A DNA stretch of 64,000 nucleotides from positions 1 through 64,000 of the forward strand of contig CAZYOQ010000003.1 in assembly GCA_964649145.1 (NCBI GenBank), in the 5' to 3' direction. How positions within the stretch are numbered: position 1 is the stretch's first letter; each line of letters begins with the position of its first letter. Below are positions 34,008 to 43,648 of this stretch, one piece after another. Position numbers and translations under genes: made by a program. This DNA comes from MGBC163016 sp964649145 (GTDB lineage: Bacteria > Actinomycetota > Coriobacteriia > Coriobacteriales > Eggerthellaceae). Under the pieces are notes generated by a model. The model saw nothing but the letters and a program-made list of their open reading frames with translations. It ran no database searches and was not told where the DNA came from.

Positions 34008-34124
34008 TAGCGAATCACATTTTTTCTGAACAGAAAACTAGGTTGTTTTTCTCTACTAGTTTTTGATGTGGGCGTCTAAGTAGTTTTGCACTGTGACAAA
34101 AGCAGGCAAAAATTTGGGGCATCG

Positions 34125-34143
34125 GCTCATTTTTTTGATGAGC
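34125..34143. repeat. Small hairpin upstream of the activase gene
   Basis: GCTCAT (34125-34130) and ATGAGC (34138-34143) with a T-rich loop, followed by an A-rich run. It lies in the 270-bp gap between merR and the activase. It may be a minus-strand terminator or a leader element. Confidence 0.3.
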
Positions 34144-34215
34144 AATTAAAAAAAGGAACTTACGCTTGGATAATTTGATGGCGATTGTTATTATATTAAG
34201 CTTCAAAGGAGGCGT

Positions 34216-34251
34216 ATGTATCACTTTGTTTCAGGAGGGAAACAACTCTAG
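34216..34251 (+). other. Possible 11-codon leader ORF before the activase
   Basis: AAAGGAGG (34205-34212) is followed by ATG 34216, which opens MYHFVSGGKQL and stops at TAG 34249-34251. It is in a different frame from the activase and overlaps its likely start region. It may couple translation, or the ribosome site may serve the TTG at 34226 instead. Confidence 0.35.
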
Positions 34252-37200
34252 CGTTTCCTCGGTTTTGGTAGGAATTGACGTAGGATCGACAACCGCTAAA
34301 ATCGCGGTTTTGGATGCTGCGACTCATACCCTTATGCATCATAGATACCTTCGCCACCATGCTCGTCAAGCAGAATGTGTGGCCAAGCTTTTGCGGGAAT
34401 TTAACGAGTGTTTTGGCCATGTTTCTGCTCGCACTGTTTTCTGCGGATCGGGCGGCGCATCGATTGCCAATGCGCTTGGCCTTCCATACGTACAAGAGGT
34501 AGTTGCCAACGCCCTTGCCGTAAGCTCGAATTACTCCACGGCACGCACTGCTATTGAACTTGGCGGACAAGATGCCAAGATGATTCTTTTTGAGCTAGAC
34601 TCTCAAACGCACCAGCTTAATGTGTCGGACATGCGCATGAATGGAAGCTGCGCCGGTGGCACAGGTGCATTCATCGACGAGATAGCAGCTTTGCTAAAAA
34701 CGCCCATCGAGCTTTTTAACGATTTAGCATCACATGGCGAGGCAGTTCATGCGGTTTCTGGACGTTGCGGTGTATACGCTAAAACAGACATCCAGCCCTT
34801 ACTTAACCAGGGAGTTTCGCGAGAAGACATCGCTCTTTCGTCTTTTCATGCTATAGCTAAACAAACTATTGGTGGTTTAGCGCAAGGGTTAGACATAAAA
34901 GCTCCCGTGGTATTTGAAGGTGGGCCTTTAACGTTTAATCCTCGCCTTATCGAGGTATTTGCCGAACGTCTTCAATTAAGTGGCAGCGACATTATCGTTC
35001 CCGACCACCCCGAAACTATAGTGGCTTTAGGGGCTGCTCTTTCACTTGATAGCCTCTTTTCCGAAGAGCCCGCTACCCTTGACGTAGCTTGCGCCCTAAA
35101 TGTTTTGGAGACCGAATCTATTTTAGTTATTGACGAAGCGCTAAATGCATTAGAGGGGTCATCTTCTGCCGCTTTAGAGCCTCTGTTTAATAGCGATGCC
35201 GAACAAAAAGAGTTCCTGAACCTTCACGCCCTGCCTACCTCGAAAGGGCTTGTATCGCGAATCAGTAGCCAGATGAATTGCGACTCTTCGGCTCTTCAGT
35301 CTGATATCTTGCCGGAGCACTTGCGTGTTCATCTAGGCATCGACTCTGGATCAACCACTACCAAATTTGCTTTATTAGACGAAGAGGGAGAGCTGATCGA
35401 CTCGTTTTATGCTCCTAACGAAGGAGAACCCCTCGACGTGGCGCGAGAGGCTTTATGCGACTTGTTTAAGGCGTATCGAGAACAAGGATGCGAGCTGGAA
35501 GTACTATCTTGCGGAACCACAGGCTACGGCGAGCTTATGTTCTACCAAGCATTTGGCGCCGACTATCATACCGTTGAAACCGTGGCGCACGCTTACGCTG
35601 CCCAGCAATATGAACCACATGCAACCTTCATTCTTGATATTGGAGGCCAAGACATGAAGGCTATGTGGCTTGACGAGGGAGTAATTACCAATGTTGTAGT
35701 GAACGAGGCCTGCTCAAGTGGGTGTGGGTCGTTTTTGGAAAATTTCGCTTCAACGCTAAATATCCCCACTCACGACATCGCAGGTGCGGCTTTCCGTTCA
35801 AAAAGTCCTGCCAATTTAGGAAGCCGCTGTACGGTGTTCATGAATAGCAGCATTGTGACCGAGCAGAAAAACGGCAAAACTCCAGATGACATCATGGCAG
35901 GTTTATGTCGATCAATCATCGAAAACGTTTTCACTAAGGTCATTCGTGTGTCGAATTTAGATAGCCTTGGCGACCATATTGTTGTGCAAGGAGGAACCTT
36001 TCTAAACGATGCCGTCCTGCGCTGTTTCGAGCAATATATAGGCCACCTTGTAACTCGTGCACCTTACCCTGGCCTTATGGGGGCTATTGGTGTTGCGCTT
36101 CTTGCCAAAGAACAGCAGCAGCGCCGCGCTGTAAAAATGTCGGGTACTGCTTGTGCAAGTGTTGCGCACGAGCACAGTTCGCTTTCTTCTTCGTCTTTCG
36201 CCTCGCCTACGCCTCAATCCTCATTTATCGGATGGGAGGCTTTGCAAAACTTTACTTACCAACAACAGACCAATGTCATTTGCCCCTTTTGCGCCAATCG
36301 ATGCAATCGCACCCGCATTACATTTTCAAACGGCGCGTCATGGGTCACGGGCAACCGATGCCCTCGAGGGGAGGTGGTGGGCGACCCGCACGATGCCGAA
36401 GTTCGAGAGCAGGTGCGCAAAGCCAAACAAGCCATGGAAAGTGTGCCTAACCTCTACGACGAGCGAGAAAAGCTTCTTTTTCAAGACTGGCCTTGCACCC
36501 CACTTGGCTCTCCTCGCGATGAAGTGATAGGTATTCCGCGTGTACTTTCCTTCTGGGATACCATGCCTTTTTGGAAAACTCTGTTCCAGGCACTTGGGTT
36601 TAGTGTCAAGCTTTCTCATCCCAGCACGCGTGCGCTTTACGAGGATGGTCTTTGCGCTGTTACCTCCGACACTGTGTGCTTTCCTGCTAAGCTTGTACAC
36701 GGGCATCTTCGCGACTTACACAACCAGGGCGTCGATCGCATCTTTATGCCAAGCATAACCACTGTGCCTTCAGAAAATGTGGCAACAACGAGCCAATCGA
36801 TGTGTGCCGTGGTTAAGGGTTACCCTTTGGTGGTTCAAAACTCCGACAATCCTTTGCGTAGATGGAACATTCCTTTTGATAACCCGCTGATGCATTGGTT
36901 TACCGATAAAGACCGCATCAAGCAATTGGCAGGCTACTTCTGCGATACGTTTGGCATCAGTGAGGAAGATGTTCGCGCTGCAATCAACCAGGCCGATCAG
37001 GCTCAACATGCATTCCAACAAAGGTTAAAGCAGCGTGGGGCTGAAATCTTAGACCAGGCTACAGCAGAGGGGCGTTACGCTATCGTGCTTGCTGGGCGCC
37101 CGTATCATAACGACTCGCTGGTAAACCACGAGCTTCCTAGCTATTTCACTGATCATGGCATACCTGTTTTAACGGCCGATGCCCTTCCCGATATCTCGGA

Positions 37201-38806
37201 AGTAAATCTTGAGAACAGCCTTATCGATATCGTTAACAATTATCATGCACGCATGCTTTCTGCGGCTGTTTTGGCCGCGGCTAATCCGCATTTGGAATAC
37301 GTGCAGGTGGTTAGTTTTGGCTGCGGACACGACGCCTATCTTTCAGATGAGATCATTCGTTTAATGAAGGAGGTTGGCCCTAAAACGCCGCTAATACTTA
37401 AAGTAGATGAAAGCGACATTCGAGGGCCGTTGCGCATTCGCACCAGATCATTCATCGAAACCGTGGAACGCAGTCGCGCAAGAAACACTACAAACGAAGG
37501 CGACAAAGCTGGCAAAGCGAATGCACCGCAAACCTTCGATATAACCCTTCAAGACCCGTATCCTCAAAAGTACAGCAAAGCCGACAGAGGCCAGCGCACT
37601 GTGCTTATACCCAATACTTCTAGAGCTTTTTGTCGTTTGATGACCTCGGTCTTTTCTAAGCAAGGCGTGCGGGCAGAATCGCTTCCTGTTGGGGGCGAAC
37701 GTGCCATTTATTTGGGCAAGAAATACGTTCATAACGATATCTGCTTTCCCGCTCAAATTGTTATTGGGGAAGCTCTTGCTGCTTTGGAAACGGGCGATTA
37801 CGATCTCGATAAGGTTGCCGTTGGCACTGGCAAATATATTGGAGACTGCCGTCTGACGCACTACGCTGCCTTGCTTAGAAAAGCGCTTGACGATGCCGGC
37901 TATGAACAGGTGCCTATCATCACCAACGACGATGTTGATGCTCATAACCTTCATCCCGGCTTTAAGATGAACATTCTTTCGGCTATTCGTGTCGCTGTTG
38001 GTCTGCCAATGATTGATGCGCTAGAGGAATTACTGCGAAAAATTCGCCCTTATGAAACGAAGCTAGGAAGCGCCAAAAAGGCATTCGACTGTGCTCTGGA
38101 GTGTGTTGTGGGCGGCATTGAACGAGCAGGGGTAAAGGGCGCAACAAAGGGCTTTAAAAAGGCCATCTCTATCATGAAGCAAGTGTCTTACGATCGAAGT
38201 GAGCCCAGGCCAAGAGTATTAATAGTTGGCGAGTATCTTTTGAACTTCCACCCAGGAGCCAACCACAATATCGAAGACTATCTTGAAAGCAATGGGCTTG
38301 AGGTCATTGAAGCGCGAATGACAGATGTCATTCGTAAAACATACTTCTATCAAAACTCACAGATTCGCGAATACCATGTAGATCGCCCACCACAGCAAAA
38401 GGCTTGGTACAAGATAGCCGATACCCTGTTTGAATTCGCACACGATATAACCGACCGCATCGCCAATAAGCACCCGCTTTATACTCCGCCTTGTCGTATG
38501 CCTGAATTGGTACAAGCAAGCGACCCGATCATCCATCATACTTTTGATGCTGGGGAAGGGGTGCTTATTCCTGCAGAAATTCTGCACCATGCAAAACATG
38601 GCTGCCGCGCTTTCATTATTCTGCAGCCCTTTGGATGCCTGCCTAATCACGTTGTTGGCCGCGGCCTTTCAAAACGATTAAAAGAGCTTTATCCCGACGC
38701 GCAGATTCTGCCTCTAGATTACGACCCCGATGTAAGCTTTGCTAATATCGAAAACCGCCTTCAGATGCTCATTATGAATATTCGAAAAAACGCCGCTACC
38801 TGCTAG
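34226..38806 (+). CDS. Giant acyl-CoA dehydratase activase-related protein (BadF/BcrA ATPase and DUF2229)
   Basis: About 1526 aa. Two BadF/BcrAD-type ATPase domains stand in tandem (LVGIDVGSTTAK near residue 15 and LGIDSGSTTTKF near 365), each with GGQD and CSSGCG/CAGGTG motifs; the latter cysteines usually bind a bridging 4Fe-4S cluster. A cysteine motif CPFCANRCNR (about residue 685) opens the C-terminal half, which matches the DUF2229/HgdB-like part. Relatives are found in anaerobes as large stand-alone proteins; the true substrate is not established. The start is uncertain: TTG 34226 is 13 nt after AGGAGG, while TTG 34166 (AAGGAA) and ATG 34178 are in frame. No dehydratase subunits are nearby. 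Confidence 0.85.
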   Translation: MFQEGNNSSVSSVLVGIDVGSTTAKIAVLDAATHTLMHHRYLRHHARQAECVAKLLREFNECFGHVSARTVFCGSGGASIANALGLPYVQEVVANALAVSSNYSTARTAIELGGQDAKMILFELDSQTHQLNVSDMRMNGSCAGGTGAFIDEIAALLKTPIELFNDLASHGEAVHAVSGRCGVYAKTDIQPLLNQGVSREDIALSSFHAIAKQTIGGLAQGLDIKAPVVFEGGPLTFNPRLIEVFAERLQLSGSDIIVPDHPETIVALGAALSLDSLFSEEPATLDVACALNVLETESILVIDEALNALEGSSSAALEPLFNSDAEQKEFLNLHALPTSKGLVSRISSQMNCDSSALQSDILPEHLRVHLGIDSGSTTTKFALLDEEGELIDSFYAPNEGEPLDVAREALCDLFKAYREQGCELEVLSCGTTGYGELMFYQAFGADYHTVETVAHAYAAQQYEPHATFILDIGGQDMKAMWLDEGVITNVVVNEACSSGCGSFLENFASTLNIPTHDIAGAAFRSKSPANLGSRCTVFMNSSIVTEQKNGKTPDDIMAGLCRSIIENVFTKVIRVSNLDSLGDHIVVQGGTFLNDAVLRCFEQYIGHLVTRAPYPGLMGAIGVALLAKEQQQRRAVKMSGTACASVAHEHSSLSSSSFASPTPQSSFIGWEALQNFTYQQQTNVICPFCANRCNRTRITFSNGASWVTGNRCPRGEVVGDPHDAEVREQVRKAKQAMESVPNLYDEREKLLFQDWPCTPLGSPRDEVIGIPRVLSFWDTMPFWKTLFQALGFSVKLSHPSTRALYEDGLCAVTSDTVCFPAKLVHGHLRDLHNQGVDRIFMPSITTVPSENVATTSQSMCAVVKGYPLVVQNSDNPLRRWNIPFDNPLMHWFTDKDRIKQLAGYFCDTFGISEEDVRAAINQADQAQHAFQQRLKQRGAEILDQATAEGRYAIVLAGRPYHNDSLVNHELPSYFTDHGIPVLTADALPDISEVNLENSLIDIVNNYHARMLSAAVLAAANPHLEYVQVVSFGCGHDAYLSDEIIRLMKEVGPKTPLILKVDESDIRGPLRIRTRSFIETVERSRARNTTNEGDKAGKANAPQTFDITLQDPYPQKYSKADRGQRTVLIPNTSRAFCRLMTSVFSKQGVRAESLPVGGERAIYLGKKYVHNDICFPAQIVIGEALAALETGDYDLDKVAVGTGKYIGDCRLTHYAALLRKALDDAGYEQVPIITNDDVDAHNLHPGFKMNILSAIRVAVGLPMIDALEELLRKIRPYETKLGSAKKAFDCALECVVGGIERAGVKGATKGFKKAISIMKQVSYDRSEPRPRVLIVGEYLLNFHPGANHNIEDYLESNGLEVIEARMTDVIRKTYFYQNSQIREYHVDRPPQQKAWYKIADTLFEFAHDITDRIANKHPLYTPPCRMPELVQASDPIIHHTFDAGEGVLIPAEILHHAKHGCRAFIILQPFGCLPNHVVGRGLSKRLKELYPDAQILPLDYDPDVSFANIENRLQMLIMNIRKNAATC

Positions 38807-38846
38807 GAATTTCCAAGGCTTAGCTTCTGTACGTTAACGTTAGCCA

Positions 38847-39455
38847 TTAAACGAGGCGCAACCAATAGCGGTAAAGCCATGAATCTGTGTCCAGCTCTGG
38901 GTGAAAAGTGCAAGCCACCTGGTTTTTGAAACGTACAGCAACAGGGCTGCCCTCAAACTCGGCCAGTGTCTCAACGCCAATCTCTGTGGAAGTGATTTTT
39001 GGAGCCCTAATGAAGGTCAGAGGAATCTTGCGGCCATCAAGTGTCAATCCAGTCGCATGAGAGCTTCCAAGTTGTCTTCCGTATCCATTGCGCTTGACGC
39101 TTACAGGTAAGGTTTGAAAGCCTTCGACCTTTAGGCGCATCTTTGCTAGCTCTTTGCTGCGCTTGTCTAAATCACCTGTTCCTTCAATGGCATCAGCCAT
39201 AAGTATAAGGCCGGCACAGGTGCCAAGCACAGCAATTCCATCATCGATAGCCTCGTGTATGGGTGCGAACATCCCTAAAGATCTAAGCAGCTTGGATTGG
39301 ACTGTCGATTCTCCTCCTGGTAAAACTAAGCCATCGAAGCTTTTCTGCAAATCTAAGGCATTGCGAAGCTCCAAGATCTTGTATCCAAATTCTTGGAGTA
39401 GATGCTCGTGTTCGACGAACGCCCCTTGCAAGGCTAGAACGGCTATGGTCTTCAT
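38847..39455 (-). CDS. pdxT: Pyridoxal 5'-phosphate synthase glutaminase subunit
   Basis: 202 aa class I glutaminase. Catalytic Cys80 in GTCAGLILMA, PGGEST (residues 46-51) and the His/Glu pair in TFHPEL near residue 183. It supplies ammonia to PdxS. The start ATG 39455 lies 1 nt after the pdxS stop; the longer in-frame reading to 39494 lies within pdxS and is rejected. Confidence 0.95.
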   Translation of the reverse strand: MKTIAVLALQGAFVEHEHLLQEFGYKILELRNALDLQKSFDGLVLPGGESTVQSKLLRSLGMFAPIHEAIDDGIAVLGTCAGLILMADAIEGTGDLDKRSKELAKMRLKVEGFQTLPVSVKRNGYGRQLGSSHATGLTLDGRKIPLTFIRAPKITSTEIGVETLAEFEGSPVAVRFKNQVACTFHPELDTDSWLYRYWLRLV

Positions 39456-39456
39456 G

Positions 39457-40356
39457 TCACAGTCCGCGCTCTTCCATGATGATTTCAATTTCATCTGCGT
39501 TGATGCCTACCATTGCTTCACCAAGATCTTCGGAAATCTCGGCGAGGATGGCGGGGTTATCATAGTTGGTGACTGCTGCCACGATGGCGTGAGCGCGCTT
39601 AGCTGGGTCACCAGATTTGAAGATGCCCGACCCAACAAAGACGCCTTCAGCGCCCAACTGCATCATTAACGCCGCATCGGCCGGCGTTGCCACGCCTCCG
39701 GCGGCAAAGTTGACTACTGGAAGGCGTCCCGTATCATGGACTTCTTTTAGCAGGTCGAGGGGAACTTGCAGGTTCTTTGCGGCTTCATAAAGCTCGTCTC
39801 TTCCAAGGGAGGTTATACGCCGAATCTCATTATTCATGAGACGCATATGGCGAACAGCCTGAATAACATCTCCGGTTCCCGGTTCGCCTTTGGTGCGGAT
39901 CATTGATGCTCCTTCGGCGATGCGACGCAATGCCTCGCCTAAATCTCTAGCCCCGCAAACGAATGGCACCGCGAATTGGTTTTTATCAATGTGGTAGGTG
40001 TCATCTGCAGGAGAAAGCACTTCCGACTCATCTATATAGTCTATTTCTAGGTTTTCTAGGATTTGCGCTTCCACGAAGTGCCCAATGCGGCATTTGGCCA
40101 TTACAGGAATCGATACCACAGCTTGTATTTCCTTGATTAGTTTTGGATCGCTCATGCGGGAGACACCCCCAGCTGCTCGGATGTCTGCAGGTATGCGCTC
40201 AAGCGCCATCACAGCGCAGGCCCCTGCCTCTTCTGCAATGTGTGCTTGTTCGGGATTTGTTACATCCATAATCACGCCGCCTTTTAGCATCATGGCCAAT
40301 TGACGGTTTAATGTTTGCTGCTCTTTCTTTCCTTTTGCTGGTGTTTTCGTTGGCAT
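39457..40356 (-). CDS. pdxS: Pyridoxal 5'-phosphate synthase subunit
   Basis: 299 aa. Builds PLP from ribose 5-phosphate, glyceraldehyde 3-phosphate and ammonia from PdxT. Highly conserved blocks are GGVIMDVTNPEQA, CAVMALERIPADIR, MAKCRIGHFVEAQ and FAAGGVATPADAALMM. ATG 40356 was chosen since AAAGGAG lies just upstream; the in-frame ATG 40404 adds 16 residues without a ribosome site. Confidence 0.97.
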   Translation of the reverse strand: MPTKTPAKGKKEQQTLNRQLAMMLKGGVIMDVTNPEQAHIAEEAGACAVMALERIPADIRAAGGVSRMSDPKLIKEIQAVVSIPVMAKCRIGHFVEAQILENLEIDYIDESEVLSPADDTYHIDKNQFAVPFVCGARDLGEALRRIAEGASMIRTKGEPGTGDVIQAVRHMRLMNNEIRRITSLGRDELYEAAKNLQVPLDLLKEVHDTGRLPVVNFAAGGVATPADAALMMQLGAEGVFVGSGIFKSGDPAKRAHAIVAAVTNYDNPAILAEISEDLGEAMVGINADEIEIIMEERGL

Positions 40357-40597
40357 TTGAACTCCTTTTGCCTTTTGCATAGCGCCTTTTTGCTCGCCAT
40401 GCACGTTTTTGTTTTTCTTGCATGTTTTGATTGGTGGAAGAGTCTAAGTTTTAAGTGACCTTATGTATATAATCAAAAACGAACTTTTAGATAAGACCAG
40501 TTTTGCAGTGTTCGTAATGTTTTTAGGTTCAAGTCAATTGATGTACAAGGGAAGTTCTGCAAGCCTATTTGAAATTTAAGGGTGAGAAAAGGCAGCT
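40357..40597. promoter_or_regulatory. Divergent pdxS-pdxR control region
   Basis: AT-rich region holding the promoters of both genes. Inverted elements ACGAAC (40479-40484) and GTTCGT (40510-40515) are 25 bp apart and could be PdxR half-sites; a TATATA-like -10 stands near 40465-40472 for pdxS. No ORF of note. Confidence 0.4.
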
Positions 40598-42160
40598 ATG
40601 CTTACCTATAATCTAGAGAGATCTTCAGGGGATACGCTAGCAAACCAGCTCTATATACACATCCGAAGCGATATTGAAAAAGGCCAGATAAAGCCAGACG
40701 AGAAGCTTCCTTCAAAACGCAGCTTGGCACAGCACTTAGGCATTAGTGTTATTACTGTAGAGGCGTCTTATAGCCAACTTATGGCCGAAGGGTTCATAAG
40801 AAGCCGTCAGCGTAGCGGATACTATGTATCAAAGCTTGACCTTCCTTACAACCTAGGCACATCTAGGTTTAGCGCTTCTAGAAATGATCGCATCAGCTCT
40901 GTAAATAACACTATTGGATTCTCAAATGACTGTAGCGACCTTGCAAATAGATGCATTGCACCAAACCTTTGCAAGGTTCAGGTTAAAAGTGAAGGGAATA
41001 ATTGTCGAAGTAAAACAGTCGAAGCAATGCGAACCAGCTATCCTGTGATAGCAGATTTCACGGGAAGTAGTCCAGCCACCCAATTGTTTCCCTATAGCCA
41101 ATGGGCAAAGACTATGCGCAAAGCTCTATTAGAGAACACCGAAGAGTCGCTAATCTTAGCATCGCATAATCAGGGCTCTTTGTCTCTTCGAGCCGCCATT
41201 GCTGGCTATCTTAAAGGTTTTCGTGCAATGAATGTGTCTCCAGAACAGATCATTATTGGGGCTGGTGCGCAAAATCTCTACCAGCTAATAATTCAGTTGC
41301 TTGGCCGCAACAGCTTATATGCGCTTGAGAACCCCGGCTACAAGCGACTGGCTTTGATTTATAAAGCCAATCAGGTGAAGGTAAAGCCTTGTTGGGTTGA
41401 TGAGTCGGGCTTTAACCCTGAACATCTAAAGGCAAGCGACATCAAAGTTGTTCACTGTATGCCTTCTCACCAATACCCAACGGGAATTGTCATGCCAGTA
41501 TCAAGGCGTTATGAGATTTTAAACTGGGCGTCTCACGAAAGCGATCGTTTTATTATTGAGGATGATTATGATTGCGAGTTTAGACTAAAAGGAAAGCCTA
41601 TCCCCTCGCTTCAGTCCATTGACGACACAGGGTCGGTTATCTATCTCAATACTTTTACTAAATCATTAGGCTTAGCCTTTAGGATTGGTTATGCGGTTTT
41701 GCCATGGCGCCTCGTCGAAAAATACCAGACTAAGTTCAGCTTCTACAGCAATACGGTTGGTGCTTTAGATCAATTGACCCTGACCAAGTTCATCGATTCC
41801 GGTTCCTATGAGCGCCACGTTAACCGCACGCGTACCTATTATCGGCGAACACTTGAAGCATTTCTGGATGCTCTTATGGGCTCAGGAGAGCATCTCTTTC
41901 GTTTACATGGAGTCCAAAATGGTCTGCATTTTCTTTTGGAAACTCCTCGGTCTTTTCCCATAGATGAATTTATTAACAACGCAAAAGGCCGTGGAGTGAA
42001 GCTATCCCGTCTGTCCGACTTCGTACTCAGGTGCAAAGATACGTCAAAACCTTGCGTCTCTTCTTCAGAACTTCAACGTTACTTTGTGATGGATTTTACT
42101 TCTCTTACGTTGGAAAACGCCGCAAAGGCAGCAGAGGCTTTAATAGCTTCTATCCCGTAG
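40598..42160 (+). CDS. pdxR: PdxR/MocR-family regulator (GntR HTH + aminotransferase domain)
   Basis: 520 aa. N-terminal GntR winged helix (about residues 14-80, KLPSKRSLAQHLGISVITV), a linker, then a class I aminotransferase fold with the PLP-binding lysine in YLNTFTKSLG. Such proteins sense PLP and activate pdxST. Divergent transcription from pdxST over a 241-bp gap supports the assignment. AAAAGG lies shortly before the ATG. Confidence 0.93.
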   Translation: MLTYNLERSSGDTLANQLYIHIRSDIEKGQIKPDEKLPSKRSLAQHLGISVITVEASYSQLMAEGFIRSRQRSGYYVSKLDLPYNLGTSRFSASRNDRISSVNNTIGFSNDCSDLANRCIAPNLCKVQVKSEGNNCRSKTVEAMRTSYPVIADFTGSSPATQLFPYSQWAKTMRKALLENTEESLILASHNQGSLSLRAAIAGYLKGFRAMNVSPEQIIIGAGAQNLYQLIIQLLGRNSLYALENPGYKRLALIYKANQVKVKPCWVDESGFNPEHLKASDIKVVHCMPSHQYPTGIVMPVSRRYEILNWASHESDRFIIEDDYDCEFRLKGKPIPSLQSIDDTGSVIYLNTFTKSLGLAFRIGYAVLPWRLVEKYQTKFSFYSNTVGALDQLTLTKFIDSGSYERHVNRTRTYYRRTLEAFLDALMGSGEHLFRLHGVQNGLHFLLETPRSFPIDEFINNAKGRGVKLSRLSDFVLRCKDTSKPCVSSSELQRYFVMDFTSLTLENAAKAAEALIASIP

Positions 42161-42199
42161 GCGAACTTTCAAACGCGGACGCTAAAACAGCTTGAATGA

Positions 42200-43378
42200 T
42201 TAGCGAATAGCGCAACCTCCGCCGATCACAACTTCCCCGTCGTAGAAAACGATTGATTGACCAGGTGCAGTACGAATGTGAGGCTCATCGAAGATGATTC
42301 TCGCGCTTGTATCACCTGCAAGTTCGACGTGCGCGCTGCTGGGTTTTTGTCGGTATCCGGCCTTTACTTGTGCGGGGAATGAGCGGGCAGCTATGTTTCC
42401 TGAAATGATGTTCACATCGTCTATGTAGGCTTCGGTATCATAAAGGTCGCTTTTCGGGGCAACAATCAGTTGATTTATGCCAATGTCTTTATCTAGCACA
42501 TAAAGCGGCTCGCTGTGGGCTATGCCTATGCCTTTGCGCTGGCCGATGGTGTAGTGCGCAAGACCGTTGTGGCTGCCAAGCCTTTTTCCGAAAACATCAA
42601 CGATATCTCCTGGTTCATAAAGAGCCTGAGCGGAAGTGCTGTCAAGAGAATCGTTATTTGAAGAATCGCTATCAAGGTTAACGCTTCCAAGATAGTCGCT
42701 TATAAACGCTGCATAATTCCCATCGGGAATGAAACATATATCCTGACTTTCTGGCTTTTCAGCGGTAGTGAAACCTCTCTCTCGCGTGATTTTACGCACT
42801 TCTTCTTTTGTGAAATCCCCAAGAGGGAATAGCATGTGTTCTAGATTGTCTTGGGTAAGGTGGTAAAGGACGTAACTTTGGTCTTTTTTCGGGTCGATCG
42901 CTCGAAGCAACTGCCATGTTTTCGATTTCGCATCGAAGCGCCTGCGCGCATAATGGCCGGTAGCGACATAGGCAGCTCCAAGCTCCTTGCGCCTTCGCTG
43001 AAGTTCTTCAAACTTAAGGTAGCGGTTGCAGTCGATGCAGGGGTTAGGGGTAAGGCCATGTATGTAGGCGCTGCAGAACTTCTTTACCACGTTTTTTTCA
43101 AAGCTCTTCTTCAAGTTGAAAACAAAGTGCTCGATTCCAAGCGTTCTACAAACACTCTTTGCGTCTTCCACGTCCTCGACCGAACAACAGCCAGATTCAA
43201 TTCTTTGCCCAAGCAAGTCCTCGTCGATGAGCTTCATTGTTACCCCGACGCAGTCATATCCTTCATCTAGCAGAAGCAGTGCAGCAGCAGAACTATCCAC
43301 CCCGCCGCTCATAGCTACAAGAACCTCGGCAATGCTTTCAAGCTTAGTCGTATCGCTTTTATGTGAATTCGAATTCAT
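42200..43378 (-). CDS. mnmA: tRNA-specific 2-thiouridylase
   Basis: 392 aa. ATP-pyrophosphatase P-loop AMSGGVDSS (about residues 22-30), catalytic cysteines in NPCIDCN (about 110) and SQDICFIPDG (about 212), and the C-terminal beta-barrel. It thiolates U34 of glutamate, lysine and glutamine tRNAs. An Asp/Ser-rich insert (DSDSSNNDSLDST, about residues 235-247) is atypical. GAGG precedes the ATG. Convergent with pdxR. Confidence 0.96.
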   Translation of the reverse strand: MNSNSHKSDTTKLESIAEVLVAMSGGVDSSAAALLLLDEGYDCVGVTMKLIDEDLLGQRIESGCCSVEDVEDAKSVCRTLGIEHFVFNLKKSFEKNVVKKFCSAYIHGLTPNPCIDCNRYLKFEELQRRRKELGAAYVATGHYARRRFDAKSKTWQLLRAIDPKKDQSYVLYHLTQDNLEHMLFPLGDFTKEEVRKITRERGFTTAEKPESQDICFIPDGNYAAFISDYLGSVNLDSDSSNNDSLDSTSAQALYEPGDIVDVFGKRLGSHNGLAHYTIGQRKGIGIAHSEPLYVLDKDIGINQLIVAPKSDLYDTEAYIDDVNIISGNIAARSFPAQVKAGYRQKPSSAHVELAGDTSARIIFDEPHIRTAPGQSIVFYDGEVVIGGGCAIR

Positions 43379-43648
43379 GACGCCTCATTATTTCATGGAA
43401 TGACCTTGCATAACAATGTCTTATGCGAAATTCACAGCCACATTTGCACCGCTTGGCGCTTACATGAGGCTATGCCCTTAGTTTCGGTATTGGCATCGTT
43501 TATTGACCCACTCAAGCCTTGCCTAATCGCGCCTTAAATGGCAAGTTTGCCTGCATTTCGGGCACGTCTTTCGGAAACAAAGCTGAAACCTTTGGGCGTT
43601 AACATTCATCTACTACGCTTTGAATGAAACTTGCGAGAAGGGTTATGC

